Shown piece after piece: positions 11,185 to 22,397 of a DNA stretch of 64,000 nucleotides (the stretch's first letter is position 1; each line of letters starts with the position of its first letter). The stretch is from NCBI RefSeq assembly GCF_040939455.1, contig NC_134112.1, positions 21,726,501 through 21,790,500 of the forward strand, given 5' to 3'. The position numbers were made by a program, and so were the translations under genes. The notes under the pieces were generated by a model. The model searched no databases. It saw only the letters and a list, made by a program, of their open reading frames with translations, and was not told the DNA's origin. This stretch comes from Microcebus murinus. Taxonomy: Eukaryota; Chordata; Mammalia; Primates; Cheirogaleidae.

Positions 11185-11350
11185 CTTAACATGAATCAGG
11201 CTGCCTGGGCTCCAGTCCCCCCCTGTACCTCAGCTAGCCCTGTGAGCTTGGGTGACGACCTCTCTGAGCCTCAACTTCTTCACTTGCATAAGGGAGTCAT
11301 AGTACCCCCTCTTCCCAGCAGGGTCTTGGCAGCGGCATTGAATAAGAATG
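11185..11350 (+). repeat. MIR SINE
   Basis: Shows GGCTGCCTGGGCTCCAGTCC, CTGTGAGCTTGGGTGACGACC, TCTCTGAGCCTCAACTTCTT and a GTCATAGTACC segment in forward MIR order, truncated at its 3' end. Confidence 0.8.
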
Positions 11351-11383
11351 GTACACGCACCCCCTAGTAGCTTGTCGCTGATT

Positions 11384-11412
11384 TAATTTATTCACTGCTG
11401 CTGAATAAATTA
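11384..11412. repeat. Perfect 11-bp inverted repeat
   Basis: TAATTTATTCA (11384-11394), a 7-base spacer CTGCTGC and the exact reverse complement TGAATAAATTA (11402-11412). It sits about 0.7 kb upstream of the ADCYAP1R1 CpG island. It may be a chance hairpin or a paired AT-rich factor site. Confidence 0.9.
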
Positions 11413-11439
11413 CTATTGCTATTGTCATTGTGGTCCTGC

Positions 11440-11535
11440 TCACCCACCGCCTAGTACACACAGGTAAATTGAGGCTTAATGAGAACGAATCAGGTCAAGG
11501 TCATGTAGATGGTGGTTAATACAAAGCCTGACTGA
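11440..11535 (-). repeat. MIR-like fragment
   Basis: AAATTGAGGCTTAATGAGAA followed by CAGGTCAAGGTCATGTAG resembles the reversed MIR core. Diverged. Confidence 0.5.
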
Positions 11536-11549
11536 AAGTAGTTAGTTAC

Positions 11550-12110
11550 CCACCCCCAGGCAAGTACTTCCCCTCTGCCCACCCCACCCCGATCCACAAG
11601 TTGCTCCCACCTGCCTCTGCTCTCAGTTTTTGGGTCCTACCCAGTTGTCAGCATCAGAGAGTTCCTCGGTCCAGCAACCTCAGAACTGTCCTTGCCCATT
11701 CAAGGGTGTTCTTGCCCAGCCTCCCTTTGGGCCAAGGTCTGGGGATGGCCACCTTGTTGAGAGGAAGCCTCACGGAGGGGGCAGGAGGAGAAAGACTTGA
11801 GCCGCCCTTGGGGGCTGCAGTGAAACTGAGGATGAGGTCCACCAGATGGAGAGGGATCCACGTGGAAACTTGAAGGAAGCAATCTGAGCTCCCAGAAAGA
11901 TGCATGGAGTTCCCAAGGTCCATGAAGCGAATAGATGATTTCTCTTTCCTGCCCAGTGAACACTGATCCCCACTGGCACCCCAACTGCTAGTCTGCATGG
12001 CTCATCGTCCTTTCAGTCCAGGAAAGCTTCCTGGAGAAGGAGGGCATCAGTCTTCTCTGTATCGAGAAAGAATGAGATCCCTCTGGAGAGAGGAGGGCCA
12101 GGTGTTGTGC
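11550..12110. other. Intergenic sequence without named features
   Basis: Unique-looking DNA upstream of the ADCYAP1R1 promoter. Overlapping frames are open on both strands, with no splice-site support for any of them. Confidence 0.5.
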
Positions 12111-12111
12111 T

Positions 12112-12262
12112 GGAGTCAGACAGACAGGACCTCCCTCTAAACCTGGCTACACTGCTTCTTAGCTTGTTGTCCTGACCCCTGGGAGTCTACTTCCTTCATC
12201 TGCCTCCGACTTCTCCGGTGTTGTGAAGATCAACTGAGATGCCATGTGTGAAAGTGCTCTGT
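12112..12262 (+). repeat. MIR SINE
   Basis: Forward MIR order: TGGAGTCAGACAGACAGGAC, TTCTTAGCTTGTTGTCC, a degenerate CTTCATCTG, GTTGTGAAGATCAACTGAGAT and GTGCTCTGTAAACTGTG. Confidence 0.8.
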
Positions 12263-13045
12263 AAACTGTGAAATATGCATGCAAGGGAAGGAAGGCTGCT
12301 AGGAGTCTCAGAGTCAAGAGAGAAGTATAGAGTGCAGGACACTGGGGGCCCATGAGTGTGGGGCAGGGTGGAGATTGGGGTTACCTAAGGCAGAGCAGCT
12401 AACCCTGGAAATGTCGGAGGCCACGATGCCCAGATGAGGGCCCCTCAGCTCTGAAGTTCTGCATTCGGCTCTGGGTTTATTCGCTCTTCCATATTCGTGG
12501 TTCTCTGTGTTCTATCCTGGGTTCCCCTGTTCTCTGCTCTGCATTCCCAGATGTACGTCTCGGTGAGGGCTGTGGGCAGGTTGGTAAGGTGCACCCCTTC
12601 TCTGCCTGAGCAGTCATGGAGCAGGGGAGGAACCCAGCCGCCCTTTGCTCACACCCATTCCCTTCACCCATTCTCGCTTTGCTCCAGAGCCTATAGCCAG
12701 AGGGTGAGCTGTATTCTAGAGGTCAGTCAGGGCTCCAGTGATATTTGTACCCTGCACAAAGGGACCTGGAAGGGGCCAGTGGGGGTGGGAATTCAGCTCC
12801 TGCTCTGCCCACCGCCCACTGCCCACTAAGCCAGTCATGCCCCGAGTCCACCCAAAAGGAGCACTTTTTCCTAGTTGATCCACCCAGAGGGGACACCGCT
12901 CTAATTCTCTCCAAGGTGCTTTCTTTATAGGCTCCAGCCCTTGTAGACTTGGATTCTAATCCCAGCAGCCCCTCCTAGTAGCCTCCACCTGGGTGAGGCA
13001 TGGAACGAACATCAGAGCAGGGGTCCGGGAGGGTTGTCTAGCCCC
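12263..13045. other. Intergenic sequence without named features
   Basis: Mixed sequence; nothing that I can name. No exon-like frame with splice sites. Confidence 0.5.
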
Positions 13046-13047
13046 TC

Positions 13048-13155
13048 CTTTATGAATGGGTGCCTGAGCCCAGAGGGCAACAGGACTAGCCCAAGGACAC
13101 ACAGGCAACTTTCTTATCAGATTGGGCACTAAACCCCACATCCTGGTGCCCAACT
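13048..13155 (-). repeat. MIR-like fragment
   Basis: CCTTTATGAATGGGTGCCTGAG, GCCCAAGGACACACAGGCAA and an ACTAAACCCCACATCCTGG end follow reversed MIR order. Confidence 0.6.
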
Positions 13156-13896
13156 TCATGACCTACCAGGTGAGCTGCCCCCATGGTTCTGGAAGCCCCG
13201 GTCAGGCTTTTGTGTTTGCAGTGTTCTCTGCCTGTTGCTGGCATGCCACTCTGGTCTCCCTAAACAACTCTAACTCTCCATGAGCAGGAGCTGCTCCAGT
13301 TCTGTTCCCCCAGACTCAGCCTCCCCAAGGACAGGGCCAGGGCCACCCTCTTCTCTGCTCCCTCACCCACTTGTCCAAAAAATCAACTTCATCTGAAGCT
13401 CTAACCTTGACCTTCCAAGCTAGCCAGCCCACGAATCCCGCCCTTCCTGCCTGGCTTTGGGAAGACGGGAGGCTAAAGGACCACCCCTAGGAATGGTCCT
13501 CTCCCAAAGGACCCCTTAAGCTGCCTCCTGTCCCCTAGGGAGGGAGACTGGCTGTTGCCCCACCAGCTTCTCCCTGCCATGAGGTGTTCACTGCCTTGCT
13601 CCCTTCCACAAGCCAGCCAGCCAGCCAGGTGGGCCGCAGCTGAAAGATACGGGTTTTAATTCAATTTTTCATAGACATGGCTGAGGGAGATGGATGCCAG
13701 GCCACCCTGCCCAGCAATTACCCTTCCTGACAGCAGTTCTGTCCCTGACTCCTGGCCCCCACCCCAGCCCACCCTTTCACTGCTCAGGCAAGAACAGCCC
13801 CCGCAGGCCCCCGGTGCTCCATCACAGGTAGCCGACATGTACGGACCCCTCACCATGTCTCGAGCCACTGCTTCTCCACCCTCCCGGCACTGCACA

Positions 13897-14041
13897 CTCC
13901 TCTGGGGAGCTTTTAAATACCCACGCCCGGGCCTCACCACCCTAGATAATTAGTCAGTTGGTCTGTGGTAAGCCCTGAGCAAAAGAGTTTGTTGAAGCTC
14001 CCCAGGGCAGTCAGATGAGCAGCTGGGGCTGAGAACCACCG
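13897..14041. repeat. MER5-type hAT MITE
   Basis: Contains CTGGGGAGCTTTTAAATACC, CCGGGCCTCACCACCCTAGA, TGAAGCTCCCCAGGGCAGTC and ends GGGGCTGAGAACCAC, the near-palindromic layout of MER5A/B. Confidence 0.8.
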
Positions 14042-15044
14042 TCGGATGCCCTGTGTGCCACGTGCTTTGGGTGTGAGCGTCCCAAGGTGGCATGCTCATG
14101 TTCCAGGACAGGTGACAGGGGCATGAAATTCTGGATCCTCAGCACCCCCCCCCCTCCACCACCAAGTAGCCATAAACAGCCTTTTCCATTTTCCCCAGGA
14201 GACATATAAATGTTTTCATTTTCTACATGCCTGAAGGGCACGGGAAGGGTGGAAAGTAACTGTCTTTTGTGCATTGGCCCATTCAGCTCCTATTTGGGGA
14301 ATGGCGTGGGCCTTGAATTCCGGACTGGGGCATATTTGTGTCTTTCTATGGAGAAGCTTGCTTTGGAAGGCACTTTGGTCACCTCCTGCATCTGTGCTGG
14401 GCTCAAACAGCCAGGGAGGCTCTGGGCTGCCCCAGGTGCCTCAAGGAGTGCTCGCTGGAGGGCCTGGAAGCAGCTGAAAAACGACAGGGCAAGCAGCAGC
14501 GAGCTTTGGGAAGCTCAGCCCCATGAAGGTGTGTGAGCCATCCTCATTGCCCCATACAGGCCCTTGAACCCCCAGACACACAGGCTGCAGGGCCAGGAGA
14601 CCGCCCACTCCAGAAACCAGCCCTTATCCCCTGCCCTCTCATCCAGGAACCGAGAGGCAGTATCCTCATGGGATGAACCAATGCCATCTAGAACCTTTTC
14701 TGTTGCACCATAGGCACTGGTCCTTCTTAGGATCCTCTGAGAAACCAAGAGAATGAAGATCATCAGGCTGCCTAAATGTGTGATTTTCAAACTGTGTTCC
14801 AGGAGCTCTAGAAATTCCCTGGAGCTGCCTCGCAGAGGGCCTGGAGTAGAAGAGGAAAGGAGAGCCATCTTCCAAGATGCCTGTGTGCTCCTCAGAGGCT
14901 GGGCCTGAGTCCTCTCTGCCCCCACCCCAACTGGCGAGGTGATGGATGAGGATGCCCAAGGAGAGAAGGGTGGTGGGGAGTTCGGGCAGGTGAGGCCAGG
15001 GGATGAGGGACTTGGGCCCTAAATTCTAGGTGCTGACATGACCG
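14042..15044. other. Intergenic sequence without named features
   Basis: Mixed DNA. A stretch near 14750-14830 (GTGTGATTTTCAAACTGTGTT) may be a decayed hAT end. No exon recognised. Confidence 0.45.
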
Positions 15045-15170
15045 TTTAACACCCCATTTCACAGATGAAGAAAATGAGGCTCAGGGAGCAGAAATGATTT
15101 GTTCAGTTGCAAAGCTAACAAGTGGGGGCCACATACCAGGTCTCTGGGCTTTTAGTCCCGTGCACTCTCC
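15045..15170 (-). repeat. MIR SINE fragment
   Basis: ACACCCCATTTCACAGATGA, AAAATGAGGCTCAGGGAG, AGTTGCAAAGCTAACAAGT and GTCCCGTGCACTCTCC follow reversed MIR order. Confidence 0.75.
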
Positions 15171-15299
15171 CTGGAATCGTAACTCTTAGAAGGGAAGACG
15201 TGATTCTAGGGAGCTGGACAGTGTGGGTGTGTTGTGGGTTGGGCGTGTGGAAGAAGTAATTTCTTAAAGCCTGGAGTAAAAGCAAGAGACACATGGGAA

Positions 15300-16514
15300 G
15301 AGTTAAATGCCCTCAGTCTCCTTCCCCAGGTACATACATATTCCAACGCAGCCTCATGCCCAGATGAGCATATGTCCAACTACACACACTGTTGCTACAC
15401 CTGAGTGTATTCTGCATGCATACTCACGTGCATTCCCATCCAGCACATATGCCCAGAGGGGCATTCACACAGGGTCCAAGCACACACAGATCTGCAGTAT
15501 GAAAGCACATCTTATCCACTAAGATAGAGTTGTTTTCTCTTCTGCAGAATCCCAGGCAGGCAGTGGGCCTGTCTGCAGAGGTACAGCTTCATCACTGTCA
15601 GGCAGTTCTCAGACCGTGAGTGACATTTCCCATTCACCTCCCACGGTCCTCTCCCCGAGGATTCAGCTGTTTACCCAGGGGAGCTGAGTACGCTGCAGGG
15701 GCCCCTGGGTGAAGGCAAATGAAGTATTTCCATTCTCACCGGCATCTCATCTATGTCCGCAGGACTTTCTTATCTCTACCCCCATCCCCTCCTCCATCTT
15801 TTGCACACCCTGGCTTTTGTGCATCATGTTCTGCTGCTGCAGAAAGGACCCTCCTGGGTGTCCCACAAACAAGCCATACTGTGTGCATTCCAGAGCCATA
15901 TTGCACACGCCCTGCCCTGTGCACATTCACTGCCCTCGGTCTGGCTCTAGCTCCTGTTGGAGTGGACACCTGCACCCCCTTCTTCTTGCCCCCACCCCCT
16001 GCACGTGCCACAGTCAAAGCCAGGTCCTGCTTGCTGTTCCTGCAGCTTCCTGGAGCCTGGCTTGACTGCTTTGAAAATAACAGGGCACCCCAGCCCTGCA
16101 CAAGTCCCAGCTTTAACACAGGGCCAGGGCAAGCACAGAGGTGTGGAAATTACAGATGATCCGTGTGGGAGGCAGCAGCCTGCATGAGGCATGGATACAG
16201 CTGTTCCCAGAAAAGCAGCTCAGGATAATGTGGGGCCTGTGACAGGCTAAGCCCTGACTTGGTGTCGTGCAAATGATGCTGATAATTATATTAAAAGTAG
16301 GGCAAATAGTATGTTCTTTGATGACCAACTTTGAGAACAGGTTTGGCAGCTGATGAAACAATCCTTTGTCATGGCTGGTGGGAGAATTGTCTGTAGAGAA
16401 TTCATGGTGGCACCGGGGCTGTAGGTCCTGGGCAGGGGCTGGGAAGCTAGATTGAGCAGGCAGACAGGACGAGGCTGACCCAAGGCCTTGCATACGTTCA
16501 AGGGCAGGGTCTGT
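15300..16514. other. Intergenic sequence; CA-rich decayed simple repeat at the start
   Basis: 15310-15500 is a run of degenerate CACATAC/CATGCA/CACACA motifs, probably an old dinucleotide expansion. From 15520 to 16514 I see unique-looking sequence. 16270-16410 is AT-rich and could be conserved non-coding DNA. No gene recognised. Confidence 0.45.
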
Positions 16515-17035
16515 ATATTAGTTTTTCTCTTGCCATGTAACAAGTTACTGCAAACTTAGTGGCTTGAAATAGCACACATTGTTTATGTCACAGTTCCCAT
16601 GGGTCAGGAGTCTGGGCCAGGTCCCTTGCTCAGGGTCTTACAAGGCTGCAAAGTGTCAGCCAAGCCTGAGAGCTCTTGCAACAGAACCATCTCTACTGGA
16701 GAAAAAAATCCTGGGGGTTCATCTGAGACTCAGGCTCCTCTCTTGCGAGGTCATTGGCAGAATTTGGTCTCTTGTGGCTGTAGGAATGATGCCCTGAGCT
16801 TCTAGAGGGCAGCCACCATTCGCTGTCATAGGGCCACACATAGCAGTTTGCTTCCTCAAGGCTGCAGGAGAGGGACTCTGCTGCTACCCCTCTGTCCTTG
16901 ATTTATAGACCCTCTTTTAAAGGGTTCGTATGATTAGCTTAGGCCCTCTCAGGATAATCTCCCTTTGGATAGATCCAAAAAGAATTTATTAGAGATTTGA
17001 ATAACATCCGCTGAATCCCTTCTCCTTTGCCACAC
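16515..17035 (-). repeat. Ancient LTR-type repeat (MaLR-like), reverse
   Basis: The stretch starts with TGCCATGTAACAAGTTACTG, CAAACTTAGTGGCTTGAAAT, CACAGTTCCCATGGGTCAGG and TCTCTTGTGGCTGTAGGA, and continues to AGGATAATCTCCCTTTGG and CCCTTCTCCTTTGCCACA. This is a familiar old mammalian LTR-type repeat; the exact family is uncertain. No retroviral gene is present. Confidence 0.55.
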
Positions 17036-17214
17036 AACTGCCTAATGAGGACAGCAAAATCCCTTCTTAGGTGTAGGTCTTACTGGCATTCAAGGGCAGG
17101 GGCAGTTGCTCATAAGGTCTCCTATGCCAGCGGCAGGAACCTTGGAAACCCAGAAACCAGCCTACCTCAATCCACTTCCTCTAGAGCGTGCAACATGCAG
17201 TCTGGGCAGGGACT

Positions 17215-17325
17215 GGGAACACCCAGTGACAGAGCTCCCTGAGGTCAGAGCCTGTGTGGGTCTTGTTCCATCTCCAGAGCTTGACATAAATTCGGTGCTC
17301 AGGAAATATTTATCAATTGACTAAG
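17215..17325 (+). repeat. L2 LINE 3' end
   Basis: CTCCCTGAGGTCAGAGCCTG, TTCCATCTCCAGAGCTTGAC, then CGGTGCTCAGGAAATATTTA, the classic L2 3' terminus. Confidence 0.75.
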
Positions 17326-17349
17326 TGAGTCACCAACCCTTACCTCCAT

Positions 17350-17610
17350 TGTACTTCATGGGGAAACAGAGATTCATCCAAGAAAGGAGAAGAACTGTTG
17401 TTCTAAGTCACCCGAAAAATAGGTGACAAGGCTGGAACGGTGATGAGCACTCCCGTTCACTGCGGCCCCGTGCTCAGTTATCTCACTGGCTTGTCTCCTT
17501 GTCCCGTCCTAAAGCTGTGTGACCGGGGATTCCATTATCCCAGGTTCACAGAGAAGAAGCTCAGTCTCAGAGAAAGGCAGTGACTTGCTCGAAGGTGCTG
17601 CTGGCTCCCT
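17350..17610 (-). repeat. MIR-like fragments
   Basis: Two weak reversed MIR cores: TTCATGGGGAAACAGAGATTC at about 17357, and TTATCCCAGGTTCACAGAGA with AGTGACTTGCTCGAAGG at about 17535-17600. Confidence 0.5.
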
Positions 17611-17769
17611 GCGCTCCACCCCGATGTCCCTGAAGCTCTGTCTTCTCTCCCGTTGCCTGTGTCCACAGGCAGGACAGACAGCAGGCTCGGGGGGCCACTG
17701 CCCACAGGCCCCCTTGCTTTCCAGGGGAATTAAGTTCTCACTCTGTCTCTCTCTGGGATGGGGCTCCCA

Positions 17770-17850
17770 CAAAAGGAAGCGGTGCTTCTGATTACTCATA
17801 ATTAGCCAGCCCGATTAGTCCTGTCACAAGGGGATTGTCTCATTTAGCTT
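17770..17850. promoter_or_regulatory. Candidate homeodomain-site cluster
   Basis: An AT-rich island in GC-rich DNA carrying CTCATAATTAGCC (TAATTAG at 17799-17805), CCGATTAGTC and GGGGATTG within 60 bases. Suggestive of a conserved enhancer core; conservation cannot be tested here. Confidence 0.3.
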
Positions 17851-18246
17851 TCTTTTGTGTTCTGAGGACACTTCTCTGGAAAGGAGGGGACCCATCCGCA
17901 GTGGCCAGGGAGCAGACGACAGAGAGGAACCTGACTGGAGCTGGCAATGGGGTCTTTGCACGACCGCAGGGACATGCATCTCTCTGAGCCTCCCGCTCCC
18001 TCTAGGTCCCGGGGGAAAGCCTTCCTCTGGCCCCAGAGCACGGAGAACGCTGGTCCTCCTTATTGGAAGAAGGAACCTGCCTCACTCCCTGAGGGACACA
18101 CCTGCCCCCGAGGCCCCTTTCCTGGATACTCACATGCACCTCCCCTCACCTTCAAGTCTGTGCCCACATGTCCCTGCCCACCCCATGTGAGCTGGCCCCA
18201 CAACTGCGCTCTGCCCCTTAGCCCTGCGTTGGAAGACGGTGGCTGC

Positions 18247-18460
18247 TCGTAGAGGTTGGAGCCCGACAACTGGGCTCAAATCCCGGCCCTGCCATTCAGA
18301 CAAGTTATTTAACCTTCTGTGCCTCAGTTTCTACATCTGTAAAGTGGAGCTGACGATACCATCTACCTTTTAAAGGTATCATAAAATTTAACTAAGTTAA
18401 TCCAGGCAAAGCACTTAGAGTAGCGCCTAGCTCAGAGTAAGTACAACAAAGTATCAATAA
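18247..18460 (+). repeat. MIR SINE, nearly complete
   Basis: GGAGCCCGACAACTGGGCTC, AAATCCCGGCCCTGCCATTC, AACCTTCTGTGCCTCAGTTT, CATCTGTAAAGTGGAG and AAAGCACTTAGAGTAGCGCC are all in forward order. Confidence 0.9.
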
Positions 18461-18989
18461 CTCGTTGTTTGCTCTTTCTCTTCATAGGACCTTTCTGACA
18501 TGCCACATACTGTTGTTTGTCTGTTTCAGATCTGTCTCCCCGAAGCGAATGTGAATGCGAGCTGCTCAGGGACAGGGCCCGCCTGTGCTCAGCGCTGCCT
18601 GCTCAGTGCTCAGGGCAGCGGGACAGTGATTTCTGAGTCGGTGAGTGAATCCCCCTCCCTCTCCCCAGATGGCAGGTTGATCCCCCTCTCCACTCTTCGG
18701 AGGCTACAGTAAAATGCAGAGAATAAACACACAGCTTCCACGTTCCCATCCTCTCCTAAGCCGTCTCTCCCTGATTTGGGGCCACAGACTCCACTTCTGC
18801 AATCACGGCCTCCTCTGAAATACGCCAGCCAGATTCTAGAATACAATTAAATGCTCTAAGATTCACGTCCTAAAATCCTGGAATTCTGGGATTCGTGGAT
18901 TCCTAGAATGGCCTCCAGGACTTGGAAATTCCAGAATGAAACTCTAGAATCTTCAAATGTAATCTGAGTATTGCTGATGGGACGTATGA

Positions 18990-21900
18990 ATCTTGGAAAG
19001 GAAGCCCAGCATTTCGGAAGACTCTCTGGGAATCAGATCACTGGGAGAGTCTGGTAAGACCAGCTGGCTCCCTTTCACTGGCTTTTTTTGCAGCGATAAA
19101 AAGACAAGTGGTGCTGGGGGGTGCTCTGAGCGGAGCGGCAGGGTGAGGGGCCAGGATGGCGGTGGGAAAGGGCTCCCCTGTGAGGGTTGCTAGGCACCGG
19201 CGCCAGGGAAGCAGAGGACAATGCAGCCGGCCTGGCCCGGGTAGGTAGAGCCCAGGGCTGCATCCTGATCAGGACGCGGGGGAGGGAGGGAGGCTCTGGG
19301 GCAGCAGGCAGGGAGGCGGCACGGCCAGCCCTAATCCTATTACAGCTGCTCATCCAGCTGCCAGGGCTGGCAGGCACCAGGCCCTGGCTGTGCCCTTTCC
19401 TTCTCCAAATGCGGGCTCGGGCCACAGAGGGCTCTGGATTCAGAAGGTTCTCCATCTTGTTCTGAAGTCCTGGCCCCAGAGCAGGAGCGTGGCTGTGCCT
19501 CAAACCCTGGGAACTAAGGGATGAAGGACAGTGGTGCCAAGGGGGGCTGGAGAGTGGAGGAATCCCACAAGGAAATGGATTGACCCAGGGCAAAATGGTG
19601 GAACTTTGTAAGACATTTTGAATATAAGACAAAGGTACCATTAACAGAGCCGGACACTAGCTCTACCCCAAGATTTAACTCAACCCCAGCCAGAGCTTTG
19701 ACCCAGGCCAGACCCTCAACCCTGACCCCATCTCAGATTGGCCTCTGATCCTGGGAGTCTCAGAACAAGTTCCTGCTCTGGCCACAGACTGACCTCTAAC
19801 CCTAATTCAAGACAGAGCCCTGATACCAGCTACAGGTTCCCCCAAACAACGCTTAGATGAACCCACAGATCTCTGCAAACAGGATTCACCTTAAAGAATC
19901 CAAAAGACCAGTAGGCTTCCTTTAAATAGAGCCCCCTAGACAGGAGCCCCCAGACTCCTGGAAACCCACAGCTACAAAGATCTGGGCTGAACTCCCTGTC
20001 AAAGCCTACAGCAGGCTTGCTAGTCCCCTCCTTGGTGAGGAAGGGTCTTCTGCTCCAGGAGCAGCTCACTCCAAAGCTGCACCGAGAGCTCTTTCTGGTG
20101 TGAAAAAGAGAATCTGGAAGGAGGCTGATGGACAAGGTGATGGACCTGACCCAGAGCCAAGACGCAGGTGATGCAGACAGAGTCACCAACGTTGGAGGTG
20201 GAGGTGCTGACCATGGTGAGGGTGCTGGGTGAGTGACCATAGAGGTGGCCCTGGTGGTACCAGGAGTCGAGATGCTGACCTTGATGATCTTCACCAGTGG
20301 AGACGGAGCTACAGATGAAGGCCCCTAAATCCCACCGTAGCCCCATGCCCCACGCTGGTCTCCCAAATTGTCTTCTCTTCCCTCATTGTTTTTCCTTCAG
20401 GAGTCTGGAACTCTAAGAATTCCATAACAACCCAAATAACAAATAAACCTGAGTCCGTGTGTTCCCTGCTTCTCCTTTTGGCATCTCCAAGGTGGAGGGA
20501 CAGCTGCTTCTTCCCATGAATATGGCCACACAGCAGAGCTGGGGGCTTCCCCTTGGGCACTCTGTTGGACACACGTGCTCACTCCAAGAAGCTCCAGGGA
20601 GTCCTGTCTGGAAAGGATGGACATGGCCAAAGACCTCTCCGAGCTCCCAAACCCTTGCTGGAGAAGTAAGAAACCGTAGCCCACGTTCCAGGTGCTGTGA
20701 AGGTGATTCTACAAAAGGACAGTATGGCCAGCCTCACCTGGCCCATACAACCAGAGAATGTGAGGGGCACAGAGAAGGACCAGCCACCCCCTATGCAATC
20801 TTCCCCATTCATGCCTCACCAAGATCTCTTACGTGATTCATCTTCTTTTGGTGAGAAGTGGAACTATGCAATGACGGAGCTCTTGACTGAGTGTAGAGAG
20901 ACCTTCATTCTAATCTAGGTCACAACACTGACTCTACCCGATACTTCTGCCACCTAACCCCATGTTCATTTCTCAAGGGCGGCACTATAGGCGTGTTGCT
21001 CAGGACACTTCTGAATTGCCAGGCTGCCCTTTGCCAAGCAAACTATGCAAACTAAGCATCCTTAGTCTAGTCCAGATTGTGACATTAAAAACAGCCCAAT
21101 GCATTTCCAACGTTGTCCATCCTCTACTCCCTTGAGAATGATTTTGAGAGATTGTCTCTGCAGTAATTGCAAAGGCAATGGCCTCAAACCTTTTTCCAAC
21201 ATTGTCCCACCACCACCTCTAGGTGACAAGAGAGAAGGTGAGGACTTTAGAAGATGAAAACCTCTGAGAATACATTTGTGGGGGGAACCCAAGGGAGGAA
21301 GGTGGGACCTCACCTCTCATCTCAGTCAAGTGAAGTGAGCTTGCAGAGACTTAGCAAGTTCCCCCTGGGTCAATCAGGTGACTCAGAGACTGGCAGCTGG
21401 TTGCACAGAGACATGCCCCAGTGTGAGGTGTAGGAAGAATGATACACATTTTGGGAGGTAAAGTACTGGAATGGAGTTGGCAGGTGAGCAGGACTGGATG
21501 ACGGCTGTGGATGCCACGCCAAGAGGTTGAATTTATTCATGGAGGATGCAGAGCCCTGAATTGCCTACTCAAACTTTTATGTGAGAACGAAGTCAGCTTC
21601 TATTTTGTTTGGATACTGCTGTTTCAGGTCTTTCTGCTGCAGCTGCAGAATTAACTCTTCCCAGAGTGATGGATGAGACCGGAAGATTATGGAAAGGGAG
21701 GGGAGGCTGGCTGGATGCACGGTGGCCATGTTCACTATGTTCACTGTGACAGGGAGCCTGGGGGGAAACAGTCTTTAAGGAGGGGTGGGGCTATTGTACA
21801 GATCATGAACTTGACTTGGGCAAGTTGAGTCTGAGGTACCCCAAGGGGAGCACAGGAAGAGATGGCAAGGGAGCAGGTGGGGCTCTTGGGAGAGAGGTCA

Positions 21901-22029
21901 TTGGAGTTGGGAGGACACTGACACAGGGAAGGTCTAACGTCCACAACATGTGTTGTGGGAGGTGCCACCGGGTTGGGGACAGTGCTTGGGGAGGCAAAGG
22001 AAGGCCTCCTGAAAAATGTTTCTTGTATA
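18990..22029. other. Intergenic sequence, no gene recognised
   Basis: About 3 kb with little repeat that I can name. A CpG-richer patch at 19100-19340 holds an AGGATGGCGG YY1-like site (19153-19162). 19660-19830 is rich in AACCCTGACCCC/CTAACCCTAATT-like words. The minus-strand open frames at 19830-20346 show no known domain or splice support. Confidence 0.5.
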
Positions 22030-22030
22030 C

Positions 22031-22397
22031 ATGGAGCTATGATCTGAGTATGTCCCCCAAGATCCATATGTTGAGACTGAATCGCCAGTGCGATCGCATT
22101 GAGAGGCAGGACCTGCAGGAGGTGATTTAGCTGTGAGGCTGGAGCTCTCCTGAACGAGATGAGTGACCTTATGAAAGAGCTGGAAGGACTGCCCTCGTCC
22201 CTTTTGCCCTTCTGCCTTCTGCCATGTGAGGACGCAGCAACAAGGCGTGGTCTTAGAAGCAGAAGGCCAACCTTCACCAGGCTTCCAGGGCCTTGATCTT
22301 AGGCTTCCAGGCTCCAGAATTGTGAGAAATAAATCTCCATTATGTATAATTACCCAGTCTCGGGTATTTTGTTGTAGCAGCATAAATGACTGAGACA
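22031..22397 (+). repeat. MaLR LTR (MLT1/MST type)
   Basis: Forward LTR with CATATGTTGAGACTGAATC, TTCTGCCATGTGAGGACGCA, GGCTCCAGAATTGTGAGAAA, the poly(A) signal AATAAA at about 22328, and TATTTTGTTGTAGCAGCATA. It is the LTR of a non-autonomous retrovirus-like element. No internal coding region is present. Confidence 0.85.

Noticed and set aside
19830..20346. Minus-strand frames of 108-154 codons as a lost gene
   Set aside because: No recognisable motif, no paired splice sites and no in-frame continuity with neighbours.
22031..22397. Possible intact endogenous retrovirus around the LTRs
   Set aside because: Only solitary, diverged LTR-type repeats are seen (here and at about 16.5, 44.0, 52.0 and 54.1 kb). 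No gag, pol or env coding sequence lies between or beside them.
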